Below are positions 1 through 9,280 of a stretch of 64,000 nucleotides of DNA, piece after piece. Source of the stretch: CBDIBC01 sp965276635 (GTDB taxonomy: Bacteria > Actinomycetota > Acidimicrobiia > Acidimicrobiales > Palsa-688); NCBI GenBank assembly GCA_965276635.1, contig CBDIBC010000003.1:186001-250000 (forward strand), in the 5' to 3' direction. A model generated the notes under the pieces. It was not told where the DNA came from. It did no database searches and saw only the letters and a list, made by a program, of their open reading frames with translations. The position numbers and the translations under genes are program-made. Numbering within the stretch: the first letter of the stretch is position 1; each line of letters begins with the position of its first letter.

Positions 1-2
1 TC

Positions 3-1841
3 GCCCAGGTGGCCGCCCAGATGCGCCTCCTGCGGGCCCGCCGGGGACCACACGGGCACGCCCAGCTCATCGGCGGCGAGGTAAGCCTCCTCGATCCCGA
101 CGATCACGCCGAGGCTCTGCTCGTCATGCGCCGGGCCGGTCGGGAGCCGATGAGCATGACCCACGGCGACTTCGACTACGACTATCTGCGGCGGCTCGCC
201 CTCGACGCGGCCGGCGTGCCGCGCTTCGGGCGCCTGTCGTTCGCGGCCCACATCGACACCACCATGGTCGGTCGACGGGGCATCCGACGTCCGGCGGTCG
301 AAGCCGACCTGGACCCTCATCGCCGAGCGTTCTGCGCCATGTTCCGTCGGCTGCGGTCCGAGCACGGGATCCGGTCGTACTTGGCCCACAACATGACCGT
401 CACCCCGGCCAACGTCGAGCTGATCCCCGGTGTGATCGCCCGCGCCCGGTCGATGGGATTCGACATGTTCTCGTTCCAGCCGGCGGCCTACGTCGGCGAC
501 CAGCGGCGCTGGCGGGACGACTACCGCGCCCTCGATGCCGACGCGGTGTGGGCCCGGATGGAGCAGGGGGCCGGGGCTCGACTTCCCTGGAGAGTGCTGC
601 AGGTCGGCGACGACCGTTGCAACCGGACGGCCTGGGGGTTCTACGTCGGCGACCAGTGGCACAGCCTGCTGGACGACACCGACCCGAGCGACCTGGCGGC
701 CCGGGACGCCTTCTTCGCCCACCTGGGCGGGGTCCACTTCAACGCCCCGGCGCGACTCCTCGTGCCGCGGTTGGTACGGGTGGCGACCCGGCATCCCCAC
801 CTGGTCCCGATGGCACTGCGCTGGGCGGTGCGAACGGCGCGCCGGGTCGGCCCGGTGCGACTGGTGCGCCACGGGGTCGTCCCGATGACGTTCGTCATGC
901 ACCGCTTCATGCACGCGGAGGATGTCGCCCCGGCGTGGGCGCTCCTGGAGCGGGGGGAGACGAGCCCCGACGAGCAGATCGTCGAGACCCAAGAGAGGCT
1001 CCGGGCCTGCTCGTACGCCATGGCGCATCCCGAGACCGGCCGTCTGGTGCCCGCCTGCGTCCAGCACTCCGTCCTGGACCCCGACGAGAACCGGGCGTTG
1101 TCGCAGCATGCCCAAGGTCAAGACCGCCGTCTCCGAGCGGAGCTGAACGTGATCGATGCGCAGTTGCGCCGGGCCACCGGCCCGGTGTTGGACGCGGCCG
1201 GGCGTCGACTGGCGCTCATTGGGGTGCGCCCGGGTTGGGTGACCGCGGCCGGCTGGGGTGTCGGCGTCGGATCGTGTGTCGCCGCCGGCGCGCGGCTGTG
1301 GCCGGTGGCCCTGGTCCTGTGGCTGGTCAACCGGGTCATGGATGGGATCGACGGTGCCGTGGCTCGCGCCACGGCACCGACCGAGCGGGGCGGCTTCCTC
1401 GACATCGTCGCCGACTTCAGCGTGTACGGCGGCTTCGTGGTCGGTGTTGCCGTCGGCGTGCCATCGGGCCGCCTGGCGTGCCTCGCCTTGCTGCTGGCGT
1501 ATTACGCGTCGGGGACGGCGTTCCTGGCGCTCTCGTCGCTCCTGGAGCGTCGCGGCGAGGCCGCCTCTGACGGACGGTCGCTGCGCTTCGTCGGTGGCCT
1601 GGCGGAGGGCGCGGAGACGATCGTGGTGTACGTCCTGTTCTGCCTGCTCCCGGGGGATGCCGCGGTCATCGCCTGGTCGTTCACCGTCGCGGTGGGGATC
1701 ACAGCGATGCAGCGGATCTGGACGGGCACGCGCGCCCTGCGCGAGCCGCCGCTGGTGCCATCTGGGACCGCTAGGCCCCCACTGGCTCGGCGAGCGTCGC
1801 GGCGCGATGAGCCGCGTCGCCGCCGGGCCGCAAGACGGTGA
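3..1841 (+). CDS. Radical SAM domain protein fused to CDP-alcohol phosphatidyltransferase (5' truncated by window)
   Basis: The frame is open to the left edge, so the true start and the expected CxxxCxxC cluster motif lie outside. The first ~370 visible residues read as the later part of a radical SAM core (counting from the GTG at 9). A linker follows, then about 200 residues of hydrophobic segments carrying the CDP-alcohol phosphotransferase signature, with D448-G449, A452-R453 and two later Asp (GGFLDIVAD). The spacing between AR and G is seven residues rather than the usual eight. This domain class joins a CDP-activated lipid to an alcohol in the membrane. No stop or start codon separates the two halves in this frame. 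The last ~24 codons overlap the convergent gene at 1771-2310, so the C-terminus may be over-extended. The domain calls are fairly firm; the substrate is unknown. Confidence 0.72.
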   Translation, partial: AQVAAQMRLLRARRGPHGHAQLIGGEVSLLDPDDHAEALLVMRRAGREPMSMTHGDFDYDYLRRLALDAAGVPRFGRLSFAAHIDTTMVGRRGIRRPAVEADLDPHRRAFCAMFRRLRSEHGIRSYLAHNMTVTPANVELIPGVIARARSMGFDMFSFQPAAYVGDQRRWRDDYRALDADAVWARMEQGAGARLPWRVLQVGDDRCNRTAWGFYVGDQWHSLLDDTDPSDLAARDAFFAHLGGVHFNAPARLLVPRLVRVATRHPHLVPMALRWAVRTARRVGPVRLVRHGVVPMTFVMHRFMHAEDVAPAWALLERGETSPDEQIVETQERLRACSYAMAHPETGRLVPACVQHSVLDPDENRALSQHAQGQDRRLRAELNVIDAQLRRATGPVLDAAGRRLALIGVRPGWVTAAGWGVGVGSCVAAGARLWPVALVLWLVNRVMDGIDGAVARATAPTERGGFLDIVADFSVYGGFVVGVAVGVPSGRLACLALLLAYYASGTAFLALSSLLERRGEAASDGRSLRFVGGLAEGAETIVVYVLFCLLPGDAAVIAWSFTVAVGITAMQRIWTGTRALREPPLVPSGTARPPLARRASRRDEPRRRRAARR

Positions 1842-2310
1842 CCAGCCCGAGGTACGCGCCCCACGCGGCCAGGGTGATGGACCACGCCGGCCAGCGGCCC
1901 AACCAGGAGAAGTCGAACTCCAGGTAGAACCCAGCCGCACCGAACGCGGCGGCCACCGCCGCAGCAGTCAGCCACTTCACACACGCAGCCCTCGGCGCCA
2001 CCACTCGGGTGACGAGCACACCGGCAGCGAGGCCGATCATGTACGCCGGGGTGGTACGAGCCGAAGCGACGGTGTGATAGTGCACGAGCAGCACCGCAGT
2101 GCCCCAACCGGCCAGGGCCAGGCCGCTGCCGACCAGATGGCGGATGGGCCCGACCAGGCCGGCCAGGATGGCGACGGCTCCCACGAACGCCGGGGTGATG
2201 TAGAAGGTCACCTCAGCTGGACCTTCGATCAGGGCGTACGCTCCGGCACCGGCGATCAACACCAGCACGGACCCGACCGTCCGGAGCGAGAGCTGGTCGG
2301 TTCCTCTCAT
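1771..2310 (-). CDS. Small integral membrane protein, unknown function
   Basis: 179 residues with about five hydrophobic segments separated by short loops, starting MRGTDQLSLRTVG. No catalytic motif was recognised. It is the last gene of the minus-strand run hydrolase, permease, methyltransferase, membrane protein; its ATG lies 24 bp after the methyltransferase stop. Its 3' end overlaps the convergent fusion gene by 71 bp. The coding call rests on the hydrophobic pattern and codon use; the function is unknown. Confidence 0.6.
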   Translation of the reverse strand: MRGTDQLSLRTVGSVLVLIAGAGAYALIEGPAEVTFYITPAFVGAVAILAGLVGPIRHLVGSGLALAGWGTAVLLVHYHTVASARTTPAYMIGLAAGVLVTRVVAPRAACVKWLTAAAVAAAFGAAGFYLEFDFSWLGRWPAWSITLAAWGAYLGLVTVLRPGGDAAHRAATLAEPVGA

Positions 2311-2334
2311 GAGCTCGACTGTAGGGCTGCCCGG

Positions 2335-3117
2335 TCAGGGAGCGGCGGCGCCCCCTGCCCATGTGAGCGTGATGCGTCGCAGCGGGACGCCGATCCCGCT
2401 GCCGGCCCACCGACGGGCGACCTCGGTGGCCGTCCGGACTCGACGTTCGGCCACGCCGGGCAGGTAGAGCGACCGGACGAAGCGCTCGCCGTCCTCGCCG
2501 TCGCCGATGGGGAGGAGGAAGCGCCGGCGCCGGTCGTCCACGATCCGGAACCCGGCGGCCCGGGCATGGGCGTCGATGCGGCGCAGCGGTCGATCGTTGG
2601 GATAGTCCAAACGGGTGTGGCGGAGCGCCACCATCAGCCGGCCGTAGCGGGCCAGGTCCCTGACGGTCAGCGGGAGGGTGCCGGGGACGAGCAGGGTGGC
2701 GGTGCCGGCGGGGGAGAGGACTCGCCCGAGCTCGTCGAGCACAACCTGGAGCGGCTGGAGGAGCATCATGGCCATCGAGCACACCGCGACGGGGAACGAG
2801 GCGGTGGCCAGCGGCAGAAACTGGGCGTCGGCTCGCAGCACAGCCGCCCCGGCGCGTCGGCGGGCCCGGGCCAGCTCGGCGGTGGAGCGGTCGACCCCGA
2901 TCCATGTCGCCGGGAGGGACAGCGGGAGCAATGGACCGCTGCCACACGCCAGATCGAGGAGGCGCCCGGCGCCCTGGACCGGCTCGAGCAGCCACCGGTA
3001 CGGGTCGATGCCATCCGCCCGGGCGGTGGCCAGGGTGTCCTCGGTGATCCCGGCCCGCAGCCGGTGGAAGTCCTCGAGGTAGCCCGGCCAGGCGGGACGG
3101 CGGGGGCCGCCGGTCAC
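2335..3117 (-). CDS. Class I SAM-dependent methyltransferase
   Basis: 260 residues. The glycine-rich SAM loop is visible as LLDLACGSGPLLPL around residue 45, followed by an acidic strand end (IGVDRS) and a post-motif segment with ADAQFLPLATASF, the usual layout of Methyltransf_11/25 proteins. The GTG start at 3117 was chosen because it overlaps the permease stop in a GTGA (3114-3117), which implies translational coupling. The open frame extends further upstream, but that part is antisense-like sequence inside the permease. The substrate cannot be read from the sequence. Confidence 0.82.
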   Translation of the reverse strand: MTGGPRRPAWPGYLEDFHRLRAGITEDTLATARADGIDPYRWLLEPVQGAGRLLDLACGSGPLLPLSLPATWIGVDRSTAELARARRRAGAAVLRADAQFLPLATASFPVAVCSMAMMLLQPLQVVLDELGRVLSPAGTATLLVPGTLPLTVRDLARYGRLMVALRHTRLDYPNDRPLRRIDAHARAAGFRIVDDRRRRFLLPIGDGEDGERFVRSLYLPGVAERRVRTATEVARRWAGSGIGVPLRRITLTWAGGAAAP

Positions 3118-4589
3118 CCGTCCATGGCTGCCGGCACCCTGCGGGTGGCTCGTAGGAGCGGTGAGACGGCCAGGCGCCGTCGGGCCGCCGGCAGAGCGGC
3201 GATGGCCAAGCCGAGGGCGGCGCTGCCGGCAGCGGCCACCACGATCCAGGCGAACGGCGCCGGCGGGAACGGCACGAAGGTGTCGTAGAGGACGTAGCCG
3301 AGGACGCCCACCCCAATACCGAGCACCACGAGCGGGATCAGTCGCCGCTGGCGGCGCCACACCCAGGCGATGGCCGCCACGACGGTGAGCAGGTAGGCGA
3401 CGATGATCAGGTAGGCGCCGAACTCGACGATGATGGTCAGGGCTCGCACAGCGGTGGGTTCGAAGCTGAACGTCAGCAGCGCCGCCAGGCTGGCCCCACC
3501 CGTGACGGCGAGCGCCCCGAGCGGCGAACCGAAGCGGCGGTCCGTTCGGGTCAGGAACCGTCGGCTCCTGCTGTCTGGGCCCGTCACGTCCCTGGAGAGG
3601 GCGAAGAGGAGGCGGTTGGCCGCGTTGATGCACGCCAGCTGCGCGCCGAACGCGCTGATCACCCCGGCTACGTTCACCGCCTTGCCCATCGCTGAGCCCA
3701 CATCGACGGTGGCCAGGTGGACGAACGGCGCCGGGGCCGCAGCCAGTGCTGCCGGCGTGGGGTAGGCGTTGTCGGCGATCCAGGTGAACACGATGTAGAT
3801 GGCCGCCGAGCCGATCAGTGACCAGGTGATCGCCGCCGGGATCGTTCGGGTCGACCGGCGCGTCTCCTCGCCGAGCGTGGCGGCCGCCTCGAAGCCGGAG
3901 AAGGCACTGAACGCGTTCACCACACCGAGGCCGAGCACACCGAGGGCGATGCCGTGCAGCCTGAACGGCGCCGCCGACCAGGCGTGGTGGTGGGGGGACC
4001 CGCCCTGGGCCAGCACGACCATCCCGACGACAGCCAGGAGCACGACCGCGACGCCTTCACAGGCGAAGATCACCACCGAGGAGAAACCGATCGACAGGTA
4101 GGCGAAGATCATCGTCAGCACGAAGCCGGCCAACGCGAACCACACCCACCAGCCGTGGATGCCGAGCGACGCAAACAGCGATTGGGCGATGTCCGCGGTG
4201 CTCGCATATACGCCGCCGGCGAACGACACGTACACGAGCAGCAGGATCCACGCCGAGACGAAGCCGTAGGACGGGCCCAGGGCGGAGCCATTGTATGCGT
4301 AGATGGACCCGGCCGAGTTGAACGACCGCGAGAAGATCACGAAGGCGTAGGCGACGAAACCCATGGCTACCAGGCCCACCAGGTAGGCCAGAGCGCCGGC
4401 CCCACCAACGATCCCGGCCAGGACCGCAGGCCCGACGATCACGCCGGCCACGGGGCCCTGGATCCCGACCGAGAGGGCCACCGTGCGCACGAAGCGGAGC
4501 TGGTGACGGCCGAGGGTACGCCCTGGCGCCCCGGCGGCGACGCGGTCGACCCGCCCGGCCAGGTCGTCCGTCGCGGCCACATGCGTCAT
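3114..4589 (-). CDS. APC-family amino acid permease
   Basis: 491 residues with about twelve hydrophobic segments. Near residue 50 is the GPVAGVIVGPAVLAGIVGG helix and then an NSAGSIYAYNGSALGP stretch, typical of APC-superfamily secondary transporters that import amino acids or amines with a cation. The start MTHVAATDD at 4589 fits family length; the longer upstream frame would run into the hydrolase. It sits 70 bp after the alpha/beta hydrolase and overlaps the methyltransferase by 4 bp, so the three are probably one transcript. The transported substrate is unknown. Confidence 0.88.
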   Translation of the reverse strand: MTHVAATDDLAGRVDRVAAGAPGRTLGRHQLRFVRTVALSVGIQGPVAGVIVGPAVLAGIVGGAGALAYLVGLVAMGFVAYAFVIFSRSFNSAGSIYAYNGSALGPSYGFVSAWILLLVYVSFAGGVYASTADIAQSLFASLGIHGWWVWFALAGFVLTMIFAYLSIGFSSVVIFACEGVAVVLLAVVGMVVLAQGGSPHHHAWSAAPFRLHGIALGVLGLGVVNAFSAFSGFEAAATLGEETRRSTRTIPAAITWSLIGSAAIYIVFTWIADNAYPTPAALAAAPAPFVHLATVDVGSAMGKAVNVAGVISAFGAQLACINAANRLLFALSRDVTGPDSRSRRFLTRTDRRFGSPLGALAVTGGASLAALLTFSFEPTAVRALTIIVEFGAYLIIVAYLLTVVAAIAWVWRRQRRLIPLVVLGIGVGVLGYVLYDTFVPFPPAPFAWIVVAAAGSAALGLAIAALPAARRRLAVSPLLRATRRVPAAMDG

Positions 4590-4659
4590 CGCCGACCCTG
4601 ACGGCGGGCGCCGCCCGGCCGGGCGACCTGACCGGACGGCGGGGGCGGCCGGACGATGA

Positions 4660-5610
4660 TCATCCGCCGAGCACGAAATCGCGGATGAGGGCGGCCAGCT
4701 CGACGGGGGCATCGCCCTGCACGCTGTGGCCCGCGTCGACGTGGGCGACCGTCGCGTCCGGTCGGCGGCGGAGGAGCTCGGCCTCGTCGGCGTCGTCCAC
4801 CACCGACTGCGGCCGCATGCCACGCACCAGCAGCAGCGGCACCCGTAGGTCGGAGACGGCATCCCACAGGGGACCGTAATCAGGCGGGCCGCTTCGCCCG
4901 AGCGGAACCTCCTGGCCAGGCAGGCCGCGCCGGCCCGGGCGGATGTAGCGCCATTGCCAGGACCCGTCGGCCTGCTGGGCGGCGTTGTGCAGGATCCCCC
5001 GACGCAACGACGACTCGGAGCGCCCGGGATTGTGCTCGATGGTACGGGCCAGCAGCTGGTCGAAGTCGGGGAACGACGGGGGCCCTCCGACGAAGGCGGT
5101 GATGGCCGCGGCCTTCTCGGCCGTCACCCCGGGGGTGATGTCGACCAGCACGACGGCGGGCACCAGGTCCGGGTGGGCCCGGGCCAGGGCCAGGGTGGTC
5201 AACCCACCGAGGGACATCCCGACCACCGCCCGCCGCTCGGGCGCGAGCTGCTCGATGACCGCGGCCACGTCGCGGGCGTTGTCGTTCACGTCGAGCGAGT
5301 CGGTGTGGCCATCGCCCGAGTGGCCGTGGCCGGGCAGGTCGAGGGCGACGAGCGGCCGACCGAGCGCCAGCGCCACCGTGTCCCAGGTGTGGGCGTTCTG
5401 GGCGCCGCCGTGCAGCAGGACCAGCTCGGCTGGCCCGTCGCCCCACACCAGGGCGCTGAGCGACCTGCCGGGTTCCATCTCGACGTCGGTGCGTCGCACC
5501 ACCGGCGGACCGCGGTAGGGGATGGAGAACTCCCGGGCATTGTCCTCGAACATCGAGAACTCGTCGTAGGCGACCCGGCGATCCTGCTGACCCATACCGT
5601 CCTGACCCAT
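4660..5610 (-). CDS. Alpha/beta hydrolase
   Basis: 316 residues. The oxyanion segment LLHGG (about residues 65-69), the nucleophile elbow GMSLGG with Ser133, and a C-terminal GHSVQ His give the usual Ser-Asp-His arrangement. The start at 5610 is supported by an AAGGAG ribosome-binding site six bases upstream; a second in-frame ATG lies at 5595. It is the first gene of the minus-strand operon with the amino acid permease, and is divergent from the crotonase at 5707, so 5611-5706 should hold both promoters. It may be an esterase, lactonase or C-C hydrolase; the sequence does not decide. Confidence 0.86.
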   Translation of the reverse strand: MGQDGMGQQDRRVAYDEFSMFEDNAREFSIPYRGPPVVRRTDVEMEPGRSLSALVWGDGPAELVLLHGGAQNAHTWDTVALALGRPLVALDLPGHGHSGDGHTDSLDVNDNARDVAAVIEQLAPERRAVVGMSLGGLTTLALARAHPDLVPAVVLVDITPGVTAEKAAAITAFVGGPPSFPDFDQLLARTIEHNPGRSESSLRRGILHNAAQQADGSWQWRYIRPGRRGLPGQEVPLGRSGPPDYGPLWDAVSDLRVPLLLVRGMRPQSVVDDADEAELLRRRPDATVAHVDAGHSVQGDAPVELAALIRDFVLGG

Positions 5611-5706
5611 ACCCTGCTCCTTGGCTCGACGGGGCGAATGTAGCCCCGGACGTCGGGCCGGAGCCCCAGGGTCCGCTCCGGGGCGCCGCTGGTACGTTCG
5701 GCGCCC

Positions 5707-6498
5707 ATGCCCTTGACGTACGACGATCTCCCCGACCTGCGCCTGGACCGGACCGCTCCCGGGGTCCTCGAGATCGTGCTGGATGCACCGGGTCTGAACG
5801 CGGTCGGGCCGGCGGTGCACCGCCAGCTGGCCGACGTGTGGCTGGCCGTCGACCGCGACCCCGACACGCGCGTGGCGCTGATCCGGGGGGAGGGGAATGG
5901 GTTCTCGGCGGGCGGGAGCTTCGAGCTGCTCGGCGCCATGACGAGCGATTACGCCACCCGGGCGGTGGTCATGCGTGAAGCGCGCGATCTCGTCTACAAC
6001 ATCGTCAACTGCTCGAAAACCATCGTCTCCGCCGTGCACGGGCCCGCGGTCGGCGCCGGGTTGGTCGCCGCTCTGCTGGCCGATGTGTCGGTGGTGGCGC
6101 GCACCGCCCGGATCATCGACGGCCACACCAAGCTCGGCGTCGCCGCCGGCGATCATGCCGCCATCTGTTGGCCGCTCCTCTGCGGAATGGCCAAGGCCAA
6201 GTACTACCTGTTGACCTGTGAGACCCTCACCGGCGAGGAGGCAGAGCGGATCGGGCTGGTCTCACTGTGCGTCGACGACGCCGATGTCCTGGACCGGGCC
6301 CGGGCCGTGGCCTCCTCGCTGGCCGCAGGTGCCCAGGGCGCCCTGCGGGCCACCAAATGGGCACTGAACAACTGGTACCGGACGATGGGGCCGACGTTCG
6401 ATGCGTCGCTCGGCATGGAGTTCATCGGCTTCGGCGGCCCGGACGCGGCGGAGGGCGTGGCTGCTGTGCAGGAACGCCGCCCAGCGACGTTCTCCTGA
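5707..6498 (+). CDS. Crotonase-superfamily protein (enoyl-CoA hydratase/isomerase fold)
   Basis: 263 residues. The CoA-binding and oxyanion-hole segments are present (FSAGGSF at 66-72; GPAVGAGL at 112-119). The two glutamates that catalyse hydration in classical enoyl-CoA hydratases are not: the positions correspond to Val120 and to His140 in IDGHTKLG, and a GDHAA segment (Asp149, His150) replaces the usual PGxGG region. It is therefore probably an isomerase, hydrolase, lyase or another crotonase subtype. It ends 22 bp before the convergent SDR stop. Confidence 0.82.
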   Translation: MPLTYDDLPDLRLDRTAPGVLEIVLDAPGLNAVGPAVHRQLADVWLAVDRDPDTRVALIRGEGNGFSAGGSFELLGAMTSDYATRAVVMREARDLVYNIVNCSKTIVSAVHGPAVGAGLVAALLADVSVVARTARIIDGHTKLGVAAGDHAAICWPLLCGMAKAKYYLLTCETLTGEEAERIGLVSLCVDDADVLDRARAVASSLAAGAQGALRATKWALNNWYRTMGPTFDASLGMEFIGFGGPDAAEGVAAVQERRPATFS

Positions 6499-6520
6499 CC
6501 CACTGCACGCGACTGCGGTC

Positions 6521-7336
6521 TCAATAGGCGGCGCGGTAGGCATCGACGACGTCTTCGGTCATGCCCCACAGCGACCGTGACGTCGTGCCTCCGTCCACCA
6601 CGAGGGTCTGTCCGGTGATGCGGGCGGCCAACGACGAGGAGAGAAACAGCACGGCGTTGGCGATGTCACTGGCTCGTGGCGCCGCCAGCGGGTTCTTGGC
6701 GTCGACGCCGTACTGGTCCTCTGGCTGGTCCTCGTTGCCGTTCCCGACGTTGCCCGGAGCGACCGCGTTCACCCGGATCCCGTGCCGGCCCAGCTCGTCG
6801 GCGAACGTCCTGGTCAACGACAGGACGCCGGCCTTGGCCGCGCCGTAGGCGACGTGGTACCCGGATGCGGCGATCCCGTCGACGGAGGCCAGGGCGACGA
6901 GCGAGCCACCCGACCCCTGGCGGATCATCTGCTGCGCCACCGCCCGGTACAGGTAGAAGACCTGCGTGAGGTTGGCGTCGATAGTCCAGATCCAGTCCTC
7001 GTCGGTGACCTCCTCGGCCTTGGCCCACGTGGCCCGGCCGATGATGTCGACGGCCACGTCGATGCCACCGCCCAGCCCCCGGGCGGCCTCGTCGATCGCT
7101 CGCGCCGCCGCAGCGGGGTCCGTCATGTCGGCGACGACCGGGAAGGCCCGGCCGCCTGCCTCCGCGATGGCGGTCACCGTGGCGGACGCCCGACCCTCGT
7201 CGACGTCGATGCACGCCACCATCGCCCCGGCTTCGGCCAGGCGGAGGGCGCTGCGCCGACCGTGTCCGGCCCGACCGGGGATGTAGCCAGCCCCTGACAC
7301 CACGGCTCGCTTGCCGGTCAACCCGAGATCGATCAT
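6521..7336 (-). CDS. Short-chain dehydrogenase/reductase (SDR)
   Basis: 271 residues with a Rossmann fold. The cofactor loop begins KRAVVSGAGYIPGRAG, an expanded version of TGxxxGxG. The catalytic Ser lies in ALASVDG and the Tyr/Lys pair in YHVAYGAAK. The conserved late segment ITGQTLVVDGG is also present. The ATG at 7336 was chosen because it immediately precedes the first beta strand and has GAGAGG upstream. It is divergent from the PurU-like gene. Substrate unknown; an NAD(P)-dependent oxidoreductase role is secure. Confidence 0.88.
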   Translation of the reverse strand: MIDLGLTGKRAVVSGAGYIPGRAGHGRRSALRLAEAGAMVACIDVDEGRASATVTAIAEAGGRAFPVVADMTDPAAAARAIDEAARGLGGGIDVAVDIIGRATWAKAEEVTDEDWIWTIDANLTQVFYLYRAVAQQMIRQGSGGSLVALASVDGIAASGYHVAYGAAKAGVLSLTRTFADELGRHGIRVNAVAPGNVGNGNEDQPEDQYGVDAKNPLAAPRASDIANAVLFLSSSLAARITGQTLVVDGGTTSRSLWGMTEDVVDAYRAAY

Positions 7337-7496
7337 GTCTCTCGTCCTCTCGTTGCGCCTGAGTCGCGCCCGAGGCATTCCTCGCCCCACCCGGTCACGT
7401 GCCGTCCTGGGCGAACATACCGGATGCCACCCGGCGGGGCGATCCGAACCTGGCGCGTCTGGGGCTGGCCACGCGGGATCGGTACGCTCGTCGCTC

Positions 7497-8333
7497 GTGG
7501 AGACGGTCCGGATGCTGCTGTGGGGCCCGAACCGGCGGGGCCTGGTGGCCGAGGCGGCCGCGTTCGTGACCGGGCGGGGCGGTGACATCGTCCATGCCGA
7601 CCAGCACACCGACTCCGAGGCGGGGACGTTCTTTCAGCGCATCGAGTGGCGGGCCGCCGAGGAGGAGGACGACGGAGAGCTCCGGGCGGCGGTCTCCGGG
7701 CTGGCCGGAACGCTGGGCATGGGGCACCGGTTGCGCCGCTCCGACGAGGACCGGCCCGTTGCCGTGCTGGTGTCCAGGCAGGCGCACTGCCTCCTGGACC
7801 TCCTGGCCCGCTGGTATTCGGGGGAGCTGCCCGGGCGGCCGGCGATGGTGGTGAGCAACCATCCCGATCACGCCGCCGTGACCAGCAGCTTCGGCCTGCC
7901 CTTCCATCACGTGCCGGCCGGACCCACCCAGGAGGACATCATCGTCGAGCTCCTGACCGCGGCCGAGGTGGAGGCGGTAGTGCTGGCTCGGTACATGCGC
8001 ATCCTCTCGCCGGGGATGCTGGCCCACTGGCCCGAAGCGGTGATCAACATCCACCACTCGTTCCTGCCGGCGTTCGTCGGCAGCCGTCCGTACCACCAGG
8101 CGCACGCCCGAGGCGTGAAGCTGATCGGTGCCACCGCCCACTACGCCACCGCCGACCTCGACCAGGGCCCGATCATCGAGCAGGACGTCACGCGCGTGAC
8201 CCATCGTGACGACGTCGACGCCCTGGTCCACGCCGGCCGGGACCTGGAGACCACCGTCCTGGCCCGGGCGGTGCGCTGGCATCTCAGCGACCGGGTCCTG
8301 GTCTACGACCGCAAGACGGTCGTGTTCAGCTGA
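7497..8333 (+). CDS. purU: Formyltetrahydrofolate deformylase (PurU-like)
   Basis: 278 residues. The N-terminal ~85 residues form an ACT-like domain (WGPNRRGLVAEAAAF). The C-terminal part is a formyl-transferase fold with INIHHSFLPAF, the SRPYHQAHARGVK segment and ATADLDQGPIIEQ, matching PurU enzymes that hydrolyse 10-formyltetrahydrofolate to formate and tetrahydrofolate. The GTG at 7497 gives the usual family length. Its stop overlaps the convergent exporter by 8 bp. Confidence 0.9.
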   Translation: METVRMLLWGPNRRGLVAEAAAFVTGRGGDIVHADQHTDSEAGTFFQRIEWRAAEEEDDGELRAAVSGLAGTLGMGHRLRRSDEDRPVAVLVSRQAHCLLDLLARWYSGELPGRPAMVVSNHPDHAAVTSSFGLPFHHVPAGPTQEDIIVELLTAAEVEAVVLARYMRILSPGMLAHWPEAVINIHHSFLPAFVGSRPYHQAHARGVKLIGATAHYATADLDQGPIIEQDVTRVTHRDDVDALVHAGRDLETTVLARAVRWHLSDRVLVYDRKTVVFS

Positions 8334-9255
8334 CCGGAGGGCTGCCCGCACGGGTAACCGCGAACCAGATGCTGCCGAGGTTGGCGGCCACCACGAGGAC
8401 CAGGGCCAGGACCTCGGTCCAGGCCAGCTGCTGGCCCAGGATGACCAGGCCGGCCACCGCGGCGACCGCGGGGTCCAGGCTGAGCAGCACCCCGAACGCC
8501 CGCGGTGTCACCCGGCGCAGGGCGACCAGCTCGAGGGAGTAGGGCACCACCGAGGACAGGAGGGCCACGCCGAGGCCGATGGCCAGCGGGCCGGGTTGGA
8601 ACAGGCGGCTGCCGGCGCCGGTCAGCCCGAACGGCGCCAACGCGGCGGCGCTCACGACCATGGCCAGAGCCAGCCCGTCGAGCCCGGCCAGGCGACGCCC
8701 GGTCTCCTTGCTCAACACGATGTAGCCGGCCCAGCAGGCCCCGGCGACCAGGGCCAGGCCGATCCCGGCCCGGTCGAGGCTGCGGCCGCCCGTGTGGTGA
8801 TCACTGAGGGCCAGCACTATCACCCCGCTGGCGGCCAGGGCGGCCCACACCACGTCACGGGCCCGGCGGGAGCCGATGAGGGCCACGGCCAGGGGACCGG
8901 AGAACTCCACGGTGACGGCGACCCCGAGCGGGATGCGAGCGATGGACTCGTAGAACGCCAGGTTCATGGCCGCCAGGAACAGCCCGAACACGGCCGCCAC
9001 CCCCAGGTCCCGCCGGCGCCGGGCGCGCACGCCGGGACGGGCCACGACCACCAGGACGGCGGCGCCGAGCGTGGCCCGCAAGGTGACCGCGCCAGCCGGT
9101 CCCACCCGGGCGAAGAGGTGGGTGGCCAACGCTGCGCCGACCTGGACGCACACCGCTCCGGCAGCGACCAGCGCCAGGGCCGGCGGGTTCCGGCGAACAT
9201 GGAGGCGCGAGTGGATCCGGGATCGATCCAGGCCCTCACCGGCGATCTCGGACAT
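8326..9255 (-). CDS. EamA/DMT-family exporter (RhtA-like)
   Basis: 309 residues with about ten hydrophobic segments arranged as two EamA repeats. The first repeat contains NLAFYESIARIPLGVAVTVEF, a segment characteristic of the RhtA threonine/homoserine exporter group, and the second contains SSVVPYSLELVALRR. This suggests an inner-membrane exporter of amino acids or related metabolites. It is divergent from the GDT1-like gene, with 25 bp between the start codons. The substrate is inferred only from family resemblance. Confidence 0.86.
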   Translation of the reverse strand: MSEIAGEGLDRSRIHSRLHVRRNPPALALVAAGAVCVQVGAALATHLFARVGPAGAVTLRATLGAAVLVVVARPGVRARRRRDLGVAAVFGLFLAAMNLAFYESIARIPLGVAVTVEFSGPLAVALIGSRRARDVVWAALAASGVIVLALSDHHTGGRSLDRAGIGLALVAGACWAGYIVLSKETGRRLAGLDGLALAMVVSAAALAPFGLTGAGSRLFQPGPLAIGLGVALLSSVVPYSLELVALRRVTPRAFGVLLSLDPAVAAVAGLVILGQQLAWTEVLALVLVVAANLGSIWFAVTRAGSPPVS

Positions 9256-9280
9256 CGGGCCTCGACCCTAGGATGCGGCG

